In this document: piece by piece, positions 33,377-44,131 of the stretch
Position numbering within the stretch: the stretch's first letter is position 1
How the letters are laid out: every line of letters starts with the position of its first letter
DNA from: Ilyonectria destructans
Taxonomy: Eukaryota; Ascomycota; Sordariomycetes; Hypocreales; Nectriaceae
NCBI GenBank assembly: GCA_020740775.1
Contig: JAHEWK010000005.1
Location: forward strand, 1,116,001-1,180,000
Reading direction: 5' to 3'
DNA length: 64,000 nt
The notes under the pieces: generated by a model
The model's database searches: none
What the model was told of the DNA's origin: nothing
What the model saw: only the letters and a program-made list of their open reading frames with translations
Position numbers and translations under genes: made by a program

Positions 33377-34004
33377 CGCGAGCTAGCTCCCGTGCCAATC
33401 TGCACCAATCACGTCCCTCAAGATTTCCCTTTGTCTTCACCGCGGGCTCATTTAGCCCTTACCTACTCCGTAGTAGACTTTTGTCCAGCGTCGGGCACTA
33501 GGACTGAGATGTCCAGCGTCGACCTGGCTCGGCCCCACTCTCCCCGGAACGGAACCTAACCATCCACTCTCGCCAACTGTCAACAGCCAACTGCCAGCTG
33601 CCAACTGCTAAACCGTCCTCACCACTCACGACGCTGCCGAAAGTCACCACCCCTGTCTGTATCTGACCAAAGGAGATGCAAACACTTCCGCCATTTCCAC
33701 CCCATCCCACGCTTCATCACCCCTCGCCGCCTGCACCCCCAAGTACCTCGTACGTACCCAACCGGATCGTCGCGCCCAACGGACACCCCAGCGTGGGCGT
33801 TACGTGGAGAATCTGGTCATGCCCATGTGTTTGATGACCACCACAAACGTGATGCCAATACCTTGTCTCTGTCTCGCCCAGGTTGCTGCTCCACCGAAGC
33901 CAAGACAACGGCCCCTGGAACATGGCAGCACCCGATGCAGCGAACACCCGAATCTGCCCTTTATCCCGCTAACGGCTTCGAGATTGGGGATCATCAAACG
34001 GTCT

Positions 34005-34055
34005 CTGGCAGTTCTCTAGGCCTGGCAGTTCTCTAGGCCTGGCGGTCCTCTCCCG
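34005..34055 (+). repeat. 17-bp tandem repeat, two exact copies plus one degenerate
   Basis: CTGGCAGTTCTCTAGGC at 34005-34021 and again at 34022-34038, then a diverged copy from 34039. It lies in gene-free DNA. Confidence 0.8.
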
Positions 34056-36330
34056 GGAGTAGGGACGCTGCATCGGTCTGGACTCGCCCTAGCTGAGCCG
34101 TAGTCTCGGGAAGCCAGTACTAAGCAGTACAAACCACGCATGAAGTAAATCAGCTCGCTCTATGCATTCTCGAACTCACGAGACTCGTAAACCTTACTAG
34201 CGATTTCCTTTTCCATCTCGACGTGCCATCTATTCGACCCAGCCGCACTGGCTTGGCGCCTCCCGAGGCCTAGGCCTCGCCTGTGTGCCGTGTTAGGAGT
34301 CCGTCTCATGAAAGCCAGCTCTGACGCAATAGACCCTGATATATTGCTACATTTCTAGCGCGTCTTTGGTTGGCTCTTGACTGCACTTTGCTCCGAATCA
34401 CGAAAAACTCTTCTCAATCATGCCAGAATCTAATCACCCGCCAAGGGCCGTCCCATCCGGCCATCACTCCCACCCACGGGCCATCGCCATGCTCGTTTGG
34501 AACGTCGGTGGTTTCCCCGTCTTGGACTTACGAAATGGAAATAGAGACTTCACCTTAGAGTCGCAGCCGCCGGTCAGACCCGGAGCACCTCATTGGAGCC
34601 GTTCGTCTCATCCTTGCGCGCTGAGTTGGCGCAGGGCGGCCAGCGGGGAGCATCCTCGCTTGCCGTCTCCTCTTTGAATCCTCCTGCATTGTAGATGGGG
34701 CCGTCCCATGCATCGGACCGTCGGCGCTCGTCCGAGGTTCCAGCGTACCTGTGAGAGATTAACTGATCGAGAGGCCTCGCCGGTGCCACCGACCCCACGC
34801 ATCGTGAGATCGCTTCACCTTCGGCCTAGGCCGCCTCGATTAGAGGTCATCTCCAAAGCTCCACAGGGCCTCGGCCTGACAACGTCCCAACCCGGGTGGA
34901 CATTTAGGTCGTATTGTTGGTTCCGCCCGACAGGCATTAGAAGCGAAAGTAATTAGCCAGTCAGAATCCCAACGTTGATCCTGCTATGACGAGACTTGAT
35001 GATATGTTGACGAATCTGCGACAGCTTCCTGACAACTGCAAACCTCTCAGCTCGTAATGGATATTGCTTTGTGACACCACCGATAGATCAGCTTCGGTGA
35101 GGGGCCCCAGCCTAGCGTCCCAGCCTGCAGTCGAGCTGGTGGTGGGAACCACGGAAATCATGCCAAGCAGCATGCCGATCTGCCCAGGTTCACCCCTCCA
35201 TCACCAAGAGATTTAGTCATGGCCAAGTCCTGGGGGAGACTGCATATAGCGGCAGTTTGGGTCTAGGCTCCCGGCGCCAGCCCCATGGATCTCCTTGCTG
35301 CATCACCGAGTACTGGTACATGCGCCTGCCCAGCCGGGATGGCACCCCCTTCACAACCCCCAGACATGCGACCACCCGGCGGTACAGTCCCGGGGCGACG
35401 GTAATGACCGGTCGCCACCTGCAGAAAGCACGTCTTCAGCCGTCTTGGCTGTCTTGGTGAATCAAGAGGCTCTTCGTGGCGTTCTGCGGCCAAGCTTCGA
35501 TCGCTTGGCAACACACCCTACTCGGCTTCCGGCACGGATCCTAGCCGCGCGAGGCCATCGACGACAACTTGACGCATGGGTTCTTGCCTCCGTGATGAGT
35601 TCGCCCCCATCCTGACTCTCGGTACTGGGGTCCACCGCCGACGCTCCTGAAAACTTAACCCCCATGCCCGCATGTCTAGCACCGAGGCCATTGGGTCGCA
35701 AGCAGGTTCACTTGATGAGGATATGCTACCGCCATGCCCCCATTGGTGCGATCCGCTGCAGGGAGGCCAGGCGAGACGGCCAGAGCCTGGTCTTTGTCGG
35801 GGATACTTCCCTGGACTCAGAGTCTGGAATTGCGCGAGGCAGTGGAATATTGGTCTAGACGATGGCGTCGAAAGCCATGATAATGATGACAGCCTCGCGA
35901 GCAAGAATCACGTCGACGCGGTGCAACTCTGCCGTCGATCTAGATCTGCCGCTGCGTCTGGTGGCTGCCACCCTGCGTGCCGATATCCCGAGATGTCTGG
36001 GCATCCAAGCCCGACGCAGACGCAGGCGGGAATGGGTATCCCATCGCGTGCTCCCCGCGAGACCCTGCAGGCTGATTATTTGAAATTATGCTCAGATTTT
36101 GGCTTTCAATTAAGCTTACCAACGACCCACCTGTCGAACCAGCATTGTGTATCATTCTGGGTATCCATTCTGGGTGTTGCGCGGGTCTGGCGTGGTGTTG
36201 AGGATACAGACCGACACCAGACGTCGTCGAAATGGGTTGCGCTGAGGCTGTAAATGCATAAAAAAAGGTTGCATTGGATTTTCCAGGGTCCAATGGATGG
36301 GATGGGGCCCACGGGCGAGTTTGGACGTTT

Positions 36331-36462
36331 TCGGGGAGTTCACGGGGAGCTGCAAGTCGTGGTCGGGGAGTTGGTGCGCAGCGGCTTCGGGGAGTTTGGG
36401 CCTCGGGGAAATGTGCCGTCAACAGAGGTCCACCGAATACACTCAACCGCTGTGTCGGGGAG
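36331..36462 (+). repeat. Cluster of TCGGGGAGTT motifs
   Basis: TCGGGGAGTT occurs exactly at 36331, 36363 and 36387, with shorter variants at 36342 (CGGGGAG), 36403 (TCGGGGA) and 36455 (TCGGGGAG). Another TCGGGGAGTTCAC lies at 36785. The irregular spacing suggests dispersed sites rather than a tandem array. Confidence 0.6.
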
Positions 36463-37732
36463 ATGGATGAACGATCGCGTTCAGGCGGAAAATGAACAGA
36501 ATCAATTGATCAATACTACCAGGCCTCTCCGAGATGGGCTATGGACCCAGATTCATCGGAGGCCTGACGACGCGCCCATGCTCCATGGCTCAGCTCACGC
36601 TCTGGGTGCCAGACGATCCTAACAAACGCATCCACTTTCCCCTGAATTCCGCACGACCGTATCGTTTATTCACCATCGCACCAGCTGAGGTCCAGCCCAT
36701 GAATCAATCCCTCGCACCAGTCTTGCGGCGAAGAACCGATGCCTCGATTGCCGCGTTGGTTTCCTCGCGGAGAGATGACGCGGCTCGGGGAGTTCACCGC
36801 TAAAAGCACCCACTCGCCGCGCGTCTTGATTGAGCCCATAGCACGGAGGTGAGTCGTCACGGCAGACGTAAAGCTCATCTTGGGAGAATAGGGCCATGGG
36901 TCGAGGTTGCGACGAGCGCAGACGCAATCTGGTATTTTTGGAACCGGAATCGGGTAAGGGTGAGCTTGGGTTATGCCAACATGTGCTCTTGTGTCCGCCA
37001 TGGCTCTAGGGTAGGGTTTCCGTTCATGGAGTCATCATTGCTGAAGTGGGACTGCCATATGTTGTGCGGGCGTGTCCCTTACTGCAACTGTATTTCAGCC
37101 TGTATTAAGTTCAGTCAATGTGATTCTATATGTTTCTCTTCCAGTATTCAACGAGATTCGATTGGAATGCGCAAAATGCTGTTAAGCTTATGCTTCCCAA
37201 ATATTTTAGTACTGTGTAAAAATCCAATGCAGGCCAAATTTAGCACACAAATTCCAACTCCACCACGCCACTCCGTCTCGGGAGACGTCCTATTAGATGC
37301 TATATTGTGAGTGGTAACAAGCTTCTCACAAACTTATCAACAAAAATGCGTCACTCGGTTTGTCTTGGTAGTGTGGCCGTTCTGCTAACGACCACTAGCA
37401 TGCCGAGAAAAACTGGGGCTTGGAGAACCTGCAACGGTCCTGAAGAACAGTTATATTGAACAAGCCGCAGCACGAGGTTGAACGTTTTTGTTGGTTTCAG
37501 TCGCATATTGTGGACGTGACTCGTTTTACGGACTCTGATACACCGTGAAGGCTGGTGGAAGTGTGCACCTCAACCACATCCAAGTCACATTCTTCGGTGA
37601 GTGAGTCACAACGAAATAACTTGACTTGCTCGAGTGCACGGCAGCTTATATTCACGCCTTAGCAGTAACATAACTCCTCTCCTCTAAACATTTCCAATCT
37701 CCTTTCTCCTCATTTCACCTAGCACATTCGAG

Positions 37733-38335
37733 ATGGCAGCCTCCACGTTCAATCTGGAGCAGACAACTATCAGCTCCATCAGGTCTCTGCCTCCCGACAC
37801 TTACCTCATCCATGCCACAAATTGCATCGCAGAATGGGGAGCCGGTATCGCGGCCGAGCTCGCTCTCGTTTTTCCAGCCGCATGCACAGAGTACAAGAGG
37901 TTTTGCATTGCCGCCAAGACCGACGCATCAGCACCGTGGCCACCGCAAACTCTCGCTGGGCGATGCCTCATTATCCCCCCACAACACGCAGATGTAGCGG
38001 CTGGTGCCCCGCGCATTCACATTGTCTGTGTATTCACAAGCTATGGCTACGGACGACCGAATAAGAAAACAGGGAAGCCGGGGAAGGACAACATTGGCAA
38101 GATTTTGGTTCAGACGTTGAGCTCCCTCAAGGAGCTAAGAGTGCAGCTGGAGGCAAAAGCGGCGGAGGCAGGAAAGAGCCAAGACGATAAATCGGAGAGC
38201 GATATTGTAATCTACTCACCAATGTTCAATTCTGGCGCTTTTCAGGTGCCGTGGGAGAAAACAACGGCTTTGATTGACAAGGCTTTTACGGGCTGGGGTG
38301 GCCGTTGGCTGGTTATGGAACCACCATCGAAATGA
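37733..38335 (+). CDS. POA1: Macro-domain ADP-ribose 1''-phosphate phosphatase, POA1-like
   Basis: A single-exon gene of 200 residues; ATG 37733 follows a CT-rich leader. It has the macro-domain opening YLIHATNCIAEWGAGIAAELALVFP, which contains the conserved Asn-rich nucleotide loop and Gly-Ala-Gly-Ile motif. IHIVCVFTSYGYGR and VIYSPMFNSGAFQVPWE follow, where family members bind the diphosphate. Size and motif order match yeast Poa1, which dephosphorylates ADP-ribose 1''-phosphate, a by-product of tRNA splicing. A charged Lys/Glu/Ala-rich insertion lies at about 140-165. Cytosolic, no targeting signal. The symbol is by similarity of motifs only. Confidence 0.85.
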   Translation: MAASTFNLEQTTISSIRSLPPDTYLIHATNCIAEWGAGIAAELALVFPAACTEYKRFCIAAKTDASAPWPPQTLAGRCLIIPPQHADVAAGAPRIHIVCVFTSYGYGRPNKKTGKPGKDNIGKILVQTLSSLKELRVQLEAKAAEAGKSQDDKSESDIVIYSPMFNSGAFQVPWEKTTALIDKAFTGWGGRWLVMEPPSK

Positions 38336-40000
38336 GATGTATTGAGGATTCGTGGACTGTTACCGTTGTAAGAACTTAGATGTCATGGGAATAAGTATTC
38401 GAGACTCAAGAAAGAGAACGCAAGGTAGGTGTGTCTAGAGCATATGTATATTGCATCTCTAGCTACCCCTAATAGCATTTCAGACAGTTATATCAACATG
38501 AAATCGACTGCTAATTCAGCAATGGTGCTCTGTAACGGCTGGGTTGTCTGAGGGATAAACCGAGTCGAATGGGTTTATGTTGGCAGGTATGTTAGGCGTG
38601 ACAGTTGAGTGTAGTGAAGTGTTACGTTAGAAATAGTCAATCAATGGTGGTGCGTAGCAGCCAAGAGTTATTGGGGTAGTCAAGTTGTATTGATAGCTAA
38701 GGAGCAATATGCATATCCAAGGGAGCTTTGGGGGTGCTATACTGAGCTTGATCACTTGTCTGAGTGATGGTGGTTCACAATGCTCACTCATGGAGCGAGG
38801 CCATGGGTGAGCGCTCCTTATATCTGCTAACGCTAATACATGTCGGTCCGCTCACGCTCACCACTACTCCACAGCATCGAAACAATTGCCGAGAATATCG
38901 CCCATAAGCGTCTGTGTAAATTTGCCCTGTTGTATTAAAAAAAAACAGGTGAAATAGCCTCTTTTTTGGAAGAAATTGCTGACGGGCGCATCGGTGGCTC
39001 AAATCCAGGATACATGAGATACGGCTGGGGGGGTTGCGTTATACACAGTGGACTTCGCGCCACATTCAAGGCGGCCGGTGACCACCATCAAGGTGACCGG
39101 CGACCACCATCAAGGTGACCGGCGATCATTATTAAGGCGGCTCGGCGACTATTCGCCACAGCTGAAAGATACGGATCTTCGTTGATTTTCATAAGCCACA
39201 AAAGCTAAGGGTGCCGCAACATCCGGCCCACTAGCATCTGACATCACTTTCTCCGTTAGTCGGAGCCGACCTGGTGTTAGACCATGCACGTTCAAGCGGC
39301 GTCCCAATTTACGCCTCAATGTAAGGCAGTGGCGACATGGGTCATCCACATCAGGACACCTTTTTTGCCCCTTTGGCTAGGTAAAGACACGCAAAATCAA
39401 CAGCCTCTACAAGACGGAAATGGATTATGGCGGGCGGTGAGTCTGTCTTCGAGTCAAGTGGCAATTGTAATATCTCATGTCTCCGTCATATTTCGCAAGA
39501 CATCATCCAGAGACTGCACGGTGCGGGATGCAGTCCCAACTGGCTCCGAGTTAGAAGGAAGGAAGGGGGTTGAACTCAACGGCGACTGGGGGGAGAATAA
39601 AATAATAAAGAGTAACTGGTACACTACTTCCCGATGATTTCAGCAAGGTAGAAATGAAATGCAGTGACGAGGGCTGCTGCGACAGCCATGGTAAGGGAAC
39701 CCAATGGCGCAAATGATTTACTGGCTCGGAAGGGAAAAAGTATGTCTTCTCAATTGGTTGACAGAATGCATGCCTTAAGTACATGGATCCCGGACCTCAT
39801 TAAAACACCAAGCGCCTGCCAGCACTATCACCCCATAATTATAAAATAAATCGAAGTATGATGCAGAAAGCCGGATCATGAGCCATAGTCTCCAGACTCA
39901 ACCGCTGTTGATTAGCATCATCAACTTTCACAGCCCTTCAAGATACCCTCACTTTGTGACTGCGAGAGATTTATCGCATCCAAGTAACTCTTAAAGTCCC
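38336..40000. other. Convergent intergenic region
   Basis: 1.67 kb between the 3' ends of the POA1-like and ABCG genes. It contains the 22-bp minisatellite at 39068-39155. No gene recognised. Confidence 0.55.
39068..39155 (+). repeat. 22-bp minisatellite, four units
   Basis: Units at 39068-39089, 39090-39111, 39112-39133 and 39134-39155, each starting AAGG and containing CGGYGA. Unit 3 differs from unit 2 mainly by C-to-T changes (CACCATC to CATTATT). Confidence 0.85.
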
Positions 40001-41994
40001 CTATTTCTTCAGCCGCAGAGCAAGATATGCCAGAAGCCTATACCCGCAAATAATGCCAATCATGATCCCAATCCATGTTCCTTCAAGACCTGTCTCAATG
40101 TTAAACGATTTTAAGACATCCGTGCCTCGAATCTTCCCTTCAGCGTTCAAATCACCAACATACATGCACTGGTAGCCGCCATTCGCGCTCTGGGGACAAG
40201 TATACGTCCGAGCCTTAAACTCGTTGACCATCATACCCTGAAAGACGTATGCCTGATAATCGATGTAATGGAAAACGTATTTCCAGAAAGAGTTAAGAAT
40301 ATTCATCGGCACAAGGAATCCATTGACAGCCATCCAGAGACCATTTGCGAATGCCGTGATGGCCAGCGCGACGACGAAGATTGGGAAAACACTGGATACC
40401 AGTACAACAAGGGATTCAGCCGCCAGGAGGTCAAGAAAGAGCCAAAGGACCCACAGCATAAAGGCTGACCCGTCGGCGCGGAAGTTGGAGAGCCAGTATT
40501 CGATAACAGAAAAGATTACTGTGATAAGAAAAAGGAACGGCAGACCGATGAGAAAGTTGGACACCATAAACGCCAAGGGCCCAACAAGCCCGTTTGCACG
40601 CTCGCGCTGGAAGGTATGAAGATCCTCGAGGAAGGAGGGAACATACGCGATAGCCATGAAAGACATGAAAGCACCCCCAAAAAAGATTGCGTTGATGAAT
40701 GGCTGGATGTACTCCTGTGACGATTTCAACCGAAGGAATACCGTTCCCATCAGGACGGCAAGGCCGAAATACATAATGACTCGGATCTCATAGGCGACAA
40801 TATCGCGATAAGCCTTGATCCAGGAGCGGTGCAAGAGGGTCAGGGGCACCATCCACGGGCTTGCCTTGGGTACTTTGAGCTTCGCCAGGTCAGTCCCGGA
40901 TGGCGTGGTTGCTGCCCTCTCTATCTCCTCATCCAGAGCACGGCGTTCCCGAGTGCTCTTCCATGTTTTAATAATATGCTGCGTTCTCTCTATCACCTCG
41001 CCGTTTTTGTCGAGATCGATGTTGATGAGGTCAAGGAAGAACTCGGCCGGATTGGTAGCGGGCGGCATGTGATATCCTATTCTGTGGAAGTAATCGGGCG
41101 CGTCGTTGATGGCCCCGAAATAGCACGTCTCGCCCACGGACAACAGTGCCAATTTGTCGAACAGTTGATAGGTAATCGTAGACGGTTGGTGGATAGAGGA
41201 GATGACGATGAGCTAAGGGGGATCCGGTCAGTCCTGGGACTGTTGGTGAACAAGTTGGGACTCGTGGGACTCACATTATTCCTCTTGGCGATATCTTTGA
41301 TGTATCTGATCACTTCTGCACTCAGAGCTGAGTCCAGACCACTCGTAGGCTCATCCAAGAAGAGAATTCTCGGGTCAGTGACGAGGCGGCTCGCTATACC
41401 AAGGCGCTTCTTCTGGCCGCCACTGAGACCTTTCTTGATGGGAGTTCCAACAATGGTATGGGCCTGTCCCTGTAACCCAAAGCTGGTAATTAAGTCGTCG
41501 ACCCGGCGGATGGCATCTCTTCTCGAGACATTGCTACATTTTTGTTAGTTTAGTCTCAGAAAATCTAGAGCGGAATCTTGCCTTGGAAGTGCCAGTCGAG
41601 CTGCGAACATCATCGTCTCTTTTACGGTAATGCTGCCAATCAGCGCATCCTCTTGCTCCACATAAGCAGAGAGGTCTCGGGTGATGCCCATGTTGGCTGT
41701 TTGCCCATTCGCCATGATTTGGCCGGTGGTGTCTGCTCCGGCAGCAGCGACTCGATGTGCGAGGGTGTTGAGCAAAGTTGTCTTGCCAGAGCCGCTTGGG
41801 CCCATGATGGCCAGCATCTCACCGGCGTGTACCAAGCCAGCGCCCTCGGACAGAATGTTTTTAGGTTTCCCAGTCGTTCTGTCCTTGACGACAACCTGCA
41901 TCTGACGCCACGAGAAATTGTCCACGATGCTGTTGATAAGGTGTACCGTAGGCACGTCGTTGAGCTCGATGTCTGTGTTGGAATCCATCTCCAT
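40001..41994 (-). CDS. ABCG-family half-transporter (White type)
   Basis: Exons on the minus strand: 41994-41582, 41533-41275 and 41212-40001; 627 residues. Intron 1 (41534-41581) has a GC donor (AAG|GCAAGA) with a good CTAAC branch site; intron 2 is GT-AG. The nucleotide-binding domain comes first: Walker A GPSGSGKT at 65-72, signature LSGGQKKR and Walker B ILFLDEPTSGLDS. The membrane domain follows, with about six helices and a cysteine-containing outer loop (YTCPQSANGGYQCMY) before the last helix. This NBD-TMD order and length define half-size ABCG pumps, which dimerise to export lipids, sterols or toxic compounds. Substrate unknown. Confidence 0.94.
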
Positions 41995-43145
41995 TGTCGT
42001 TGATTAGGGTCGCTTGATTAGTGTGAGTCTGGAGTGAATTATTAAAGACCATAGGTCGAATGAAAAGGGATAGTGAGAGTAGATATGTTCTTGAGTTGCG
42101 TGGGGGGATGAGAAGTCGAGACCTTGTGGGAAAGAGTCGTTATTTTAAATACTACAATACAAACACAGACCTTTGATAAGACAAGCTTCACCACCGCTAA
42201 TTCTGTAAGTACTGTAGAATATTAAAGTTCGTGGCTACAGTTTGCTGTAAGTGACGTAAGGTCACCAGTCTCTAGTCGCCGAGGTGGAAGACGCTAAAGA
42301 TAGGTACTAGTATAGAAAGGTGCCAGGAATTGCCAAGTAGTCTAACAGGCCGAAATATGGTCGCCGACCAGGGCCTCTGGATTGTTAGCCTTCGGTCACT
42401 GTACACCGGCCCTTGATTCTTTCGGAGTGATTTCCCCTACTGCGATGCCTTAGCCATTTGATAGCTCTAAGAACTTTTGAACAGCTTACGTATGCTTAAC
42501 CTACTTGCTATTAATGCACCCTAGTTTGCTCGGTTATTATATACATGGATAGGCAAACTATATGCATTCCGTGTAAACGAGGCCTAAGAATTATCGAAAG
42601 AGCCAAGGTGTAGCAATATGGAAAAACACTTAGAAGGAATCAAGGGCTCGTATGCAGTGAACGAAGCCTAAAACCCCAGTCGGCTCTGGTCGGCGACCAT
42701 ATTTATGCGTATCAAGCTATCTGACAAACCCTAGCCCCCTTTCCACCGCCCGATGTACCGAGGATCCGAGGATCCCGAGGATCCGGAGAAGACAACACTA
42801 GCGTTACCATTACAACATTTGCTCTGACTAATCTGTTTAATAACTGAGACAGACAATAAATGAGGACTGCTAATGTCTCTTGAGCAGCCCGCATTTTTAT
42901 GCTAAATTTAGTAACCATCTCTGGCATCTTTCACCTCGGCGACCAGAGATCGGTGACCTTGGATCAATCACAGCGAAATCTCCGTAACTATAAAATTAAA
43001 ATGTCTACATATATTTTATTATTCAAAATATGGACTTTGCGTGCCAGATCATATCCTCTCGTCCTCATTTGCATCACTTAAGAATATACATTTACTCTTA
43101 CCATCCCTTTCCATTCGACCCGTGTTTTTTAATAACTGCACCACC
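41995..43145. other. Divergent intergenic region holding an inverted-repeat element
   Basis: 1.15 kb between the ABCG start and the Zn2Cys6 pseudogene. Most of it is the element at 42258-42960. The sequence outside it is AT-rich promoter DNA. Confidence 0.6.
42258..42960. mobile_element. MITE-like element with nested inverted repeats
   Basis: A 33-nt outer inverted repeat pairs 42258-42290 with 42928-42960; 29 of 33 positions match and all four differences are A/G transitions. Inside it a perfect 19-nt inverted repeat, AAATATGGTCGCCGACCAG, pairs 42353-42371 with 42686-42704. The interior has no transposase frame and contains a short CGAGGATCC tandem array near 42755-42789. I could not find a target-site duplication, so the ends are not proven. 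Non-autonomous DNA transposon or other palindromic insertion. Confidence 0.55.
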
Positions 43146-44131
43146 ATGGCACACAAGCCCCACAGGAGGGTTCAGAAGGCATGCGAGAGGTGTAAAATGA
43201 AAAAGACAAAGGTAGGTGGCCTAATCTATAAATCCTACAGCTCTATGTGTGGATTTGATGGATGCAACTAGTGCGATGGCGAGATTCCCTGCAAAAGGTG
43301 CAAAGACGACGAACGGATATGCACAGCCAGCGCCAAGAGAACAATTCCATCTAGACAGACGCCTAGAGGGTAGGTGACGTGCCTCGTACTGCCCCCGTGT
43401 GATGTCACTAACACGGCGCACGCAGATACGCCGAGGTCCTGGAGCACACCCAATACATCCTAATAGCAACTGTCTGCAAGCTGTACGGCATGGTTAGGAA
43501 CTCAGAACCTTGGGAGGTGGGTGAGCTCTAACTCAATGACCGGGGTCAGCCCGTCGTCCAACACATTGCGCAGATGCTGGGCTGCGTTGGACCCAATCAC
43601 GACGTTGATCTCCCCACCCACTCCGTCTTCCCCGAAGATGTGATGGGCATGGAGGAGCTTTGCCGCGAGCTAGAGGAACAGGAGCGATATGAAACGGGGT
43701 CTACACTAAGCCATGAAAGAGACACGAAATCGCCTTGCAATCGCCTCGATGAAACTGCCTTGCTGGAGCCAGATGACTCGGGCGTCGGCCAGGACTACCG
43801 CGGGATCGCCTTTGGCACAGAGACTGCCATGAACCTGCCGCCTCAGCACCTCAGCACGACCAGTGGCGACCTCCAGTTTGATAGCGCTGCGTCCCCCAAC
43901 ATGAACGGAAATGCACCGTTTCCCGACATTGCCCACACGCCCTTCGCTTGGTCCATACCAGACACCCAGCACGGCGACCTGAGAATGTGGTTCCAGCAAA
44001 AGGCTGACACAATGCAGAACATGGACATAATCGATCAGGGTCTTGTGGGCTTTGAGTTTGATGCGATGGAGTTGCACATCCTGTCGTACAATTCAGAGGC
44101 GAGGCATCGAGGAATCCCAGGATGTCAATGA
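43146..44131 (+). pseudogene. Zn2Cys6 transcription factor with an in-frame stop
   Basis: Exons 43146-43211, 43272-43369 and 43426-44131 (GT-AG introns, frame-consistent) would give 289 residues if one TAA at 43529-43531 were read through. The zinc cluster is complete (CERCKMKKTKCDGEIPC, then KRC and ERIC; spacing 2-6-5-2-6). The stop falls in EPWEVGEL-stop-LNDRGQPVV, within the family motif usually written W-x-L-G-E-P-E-L-N-D-R-G-Q-P, and homology continues after it (HIAQMLGCVGPNHDVDLP). So the gene is probably inactivated by a nonsense change. A 33-nt intron at 43517-43549 would remove the stop in frame, but that is shorter than the other introns here. Confidence 0.65.

Larger units (their letters stand above)
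31538..37732. other. 6.2-kb region without a convincing gene
   Basis: Between the divergent starts of the sulfate permease and the POA1-like gene. The first 5 kb is GC-rich with several chance frames of 100-230 codons, none with a family motif. It holds a CYS3-type match (33367), a 17-bp tandem repeat (34005), and a cluster of TCGGGGAGTT motifs (36331-36462, plus 36785). The last 700 bp is AT-rich. Long leaders or non-coding transcripts are possible; I see no direct evidence. Confidence 0.55.

Noticed and set aside
32861..33559. Plus-strand frame of 232 codons with an ATG
   Set aside because: No recognisable domain, composition like its GC-rich surroundings, and no intron or promoter signal; chance frames of this size are expected here.
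35672..36446. Overlapping frames of 193 codons (+) and 168 codons (-)
   Set aside because: Neither has a motif; the minus frame simply encodes the repeated CTCCCCGA DNA motif.
39068..39155. Possible CRISPR-like array
   Set aside because: Units are head-to-tail with no unique spacers, and the host is a fungus.
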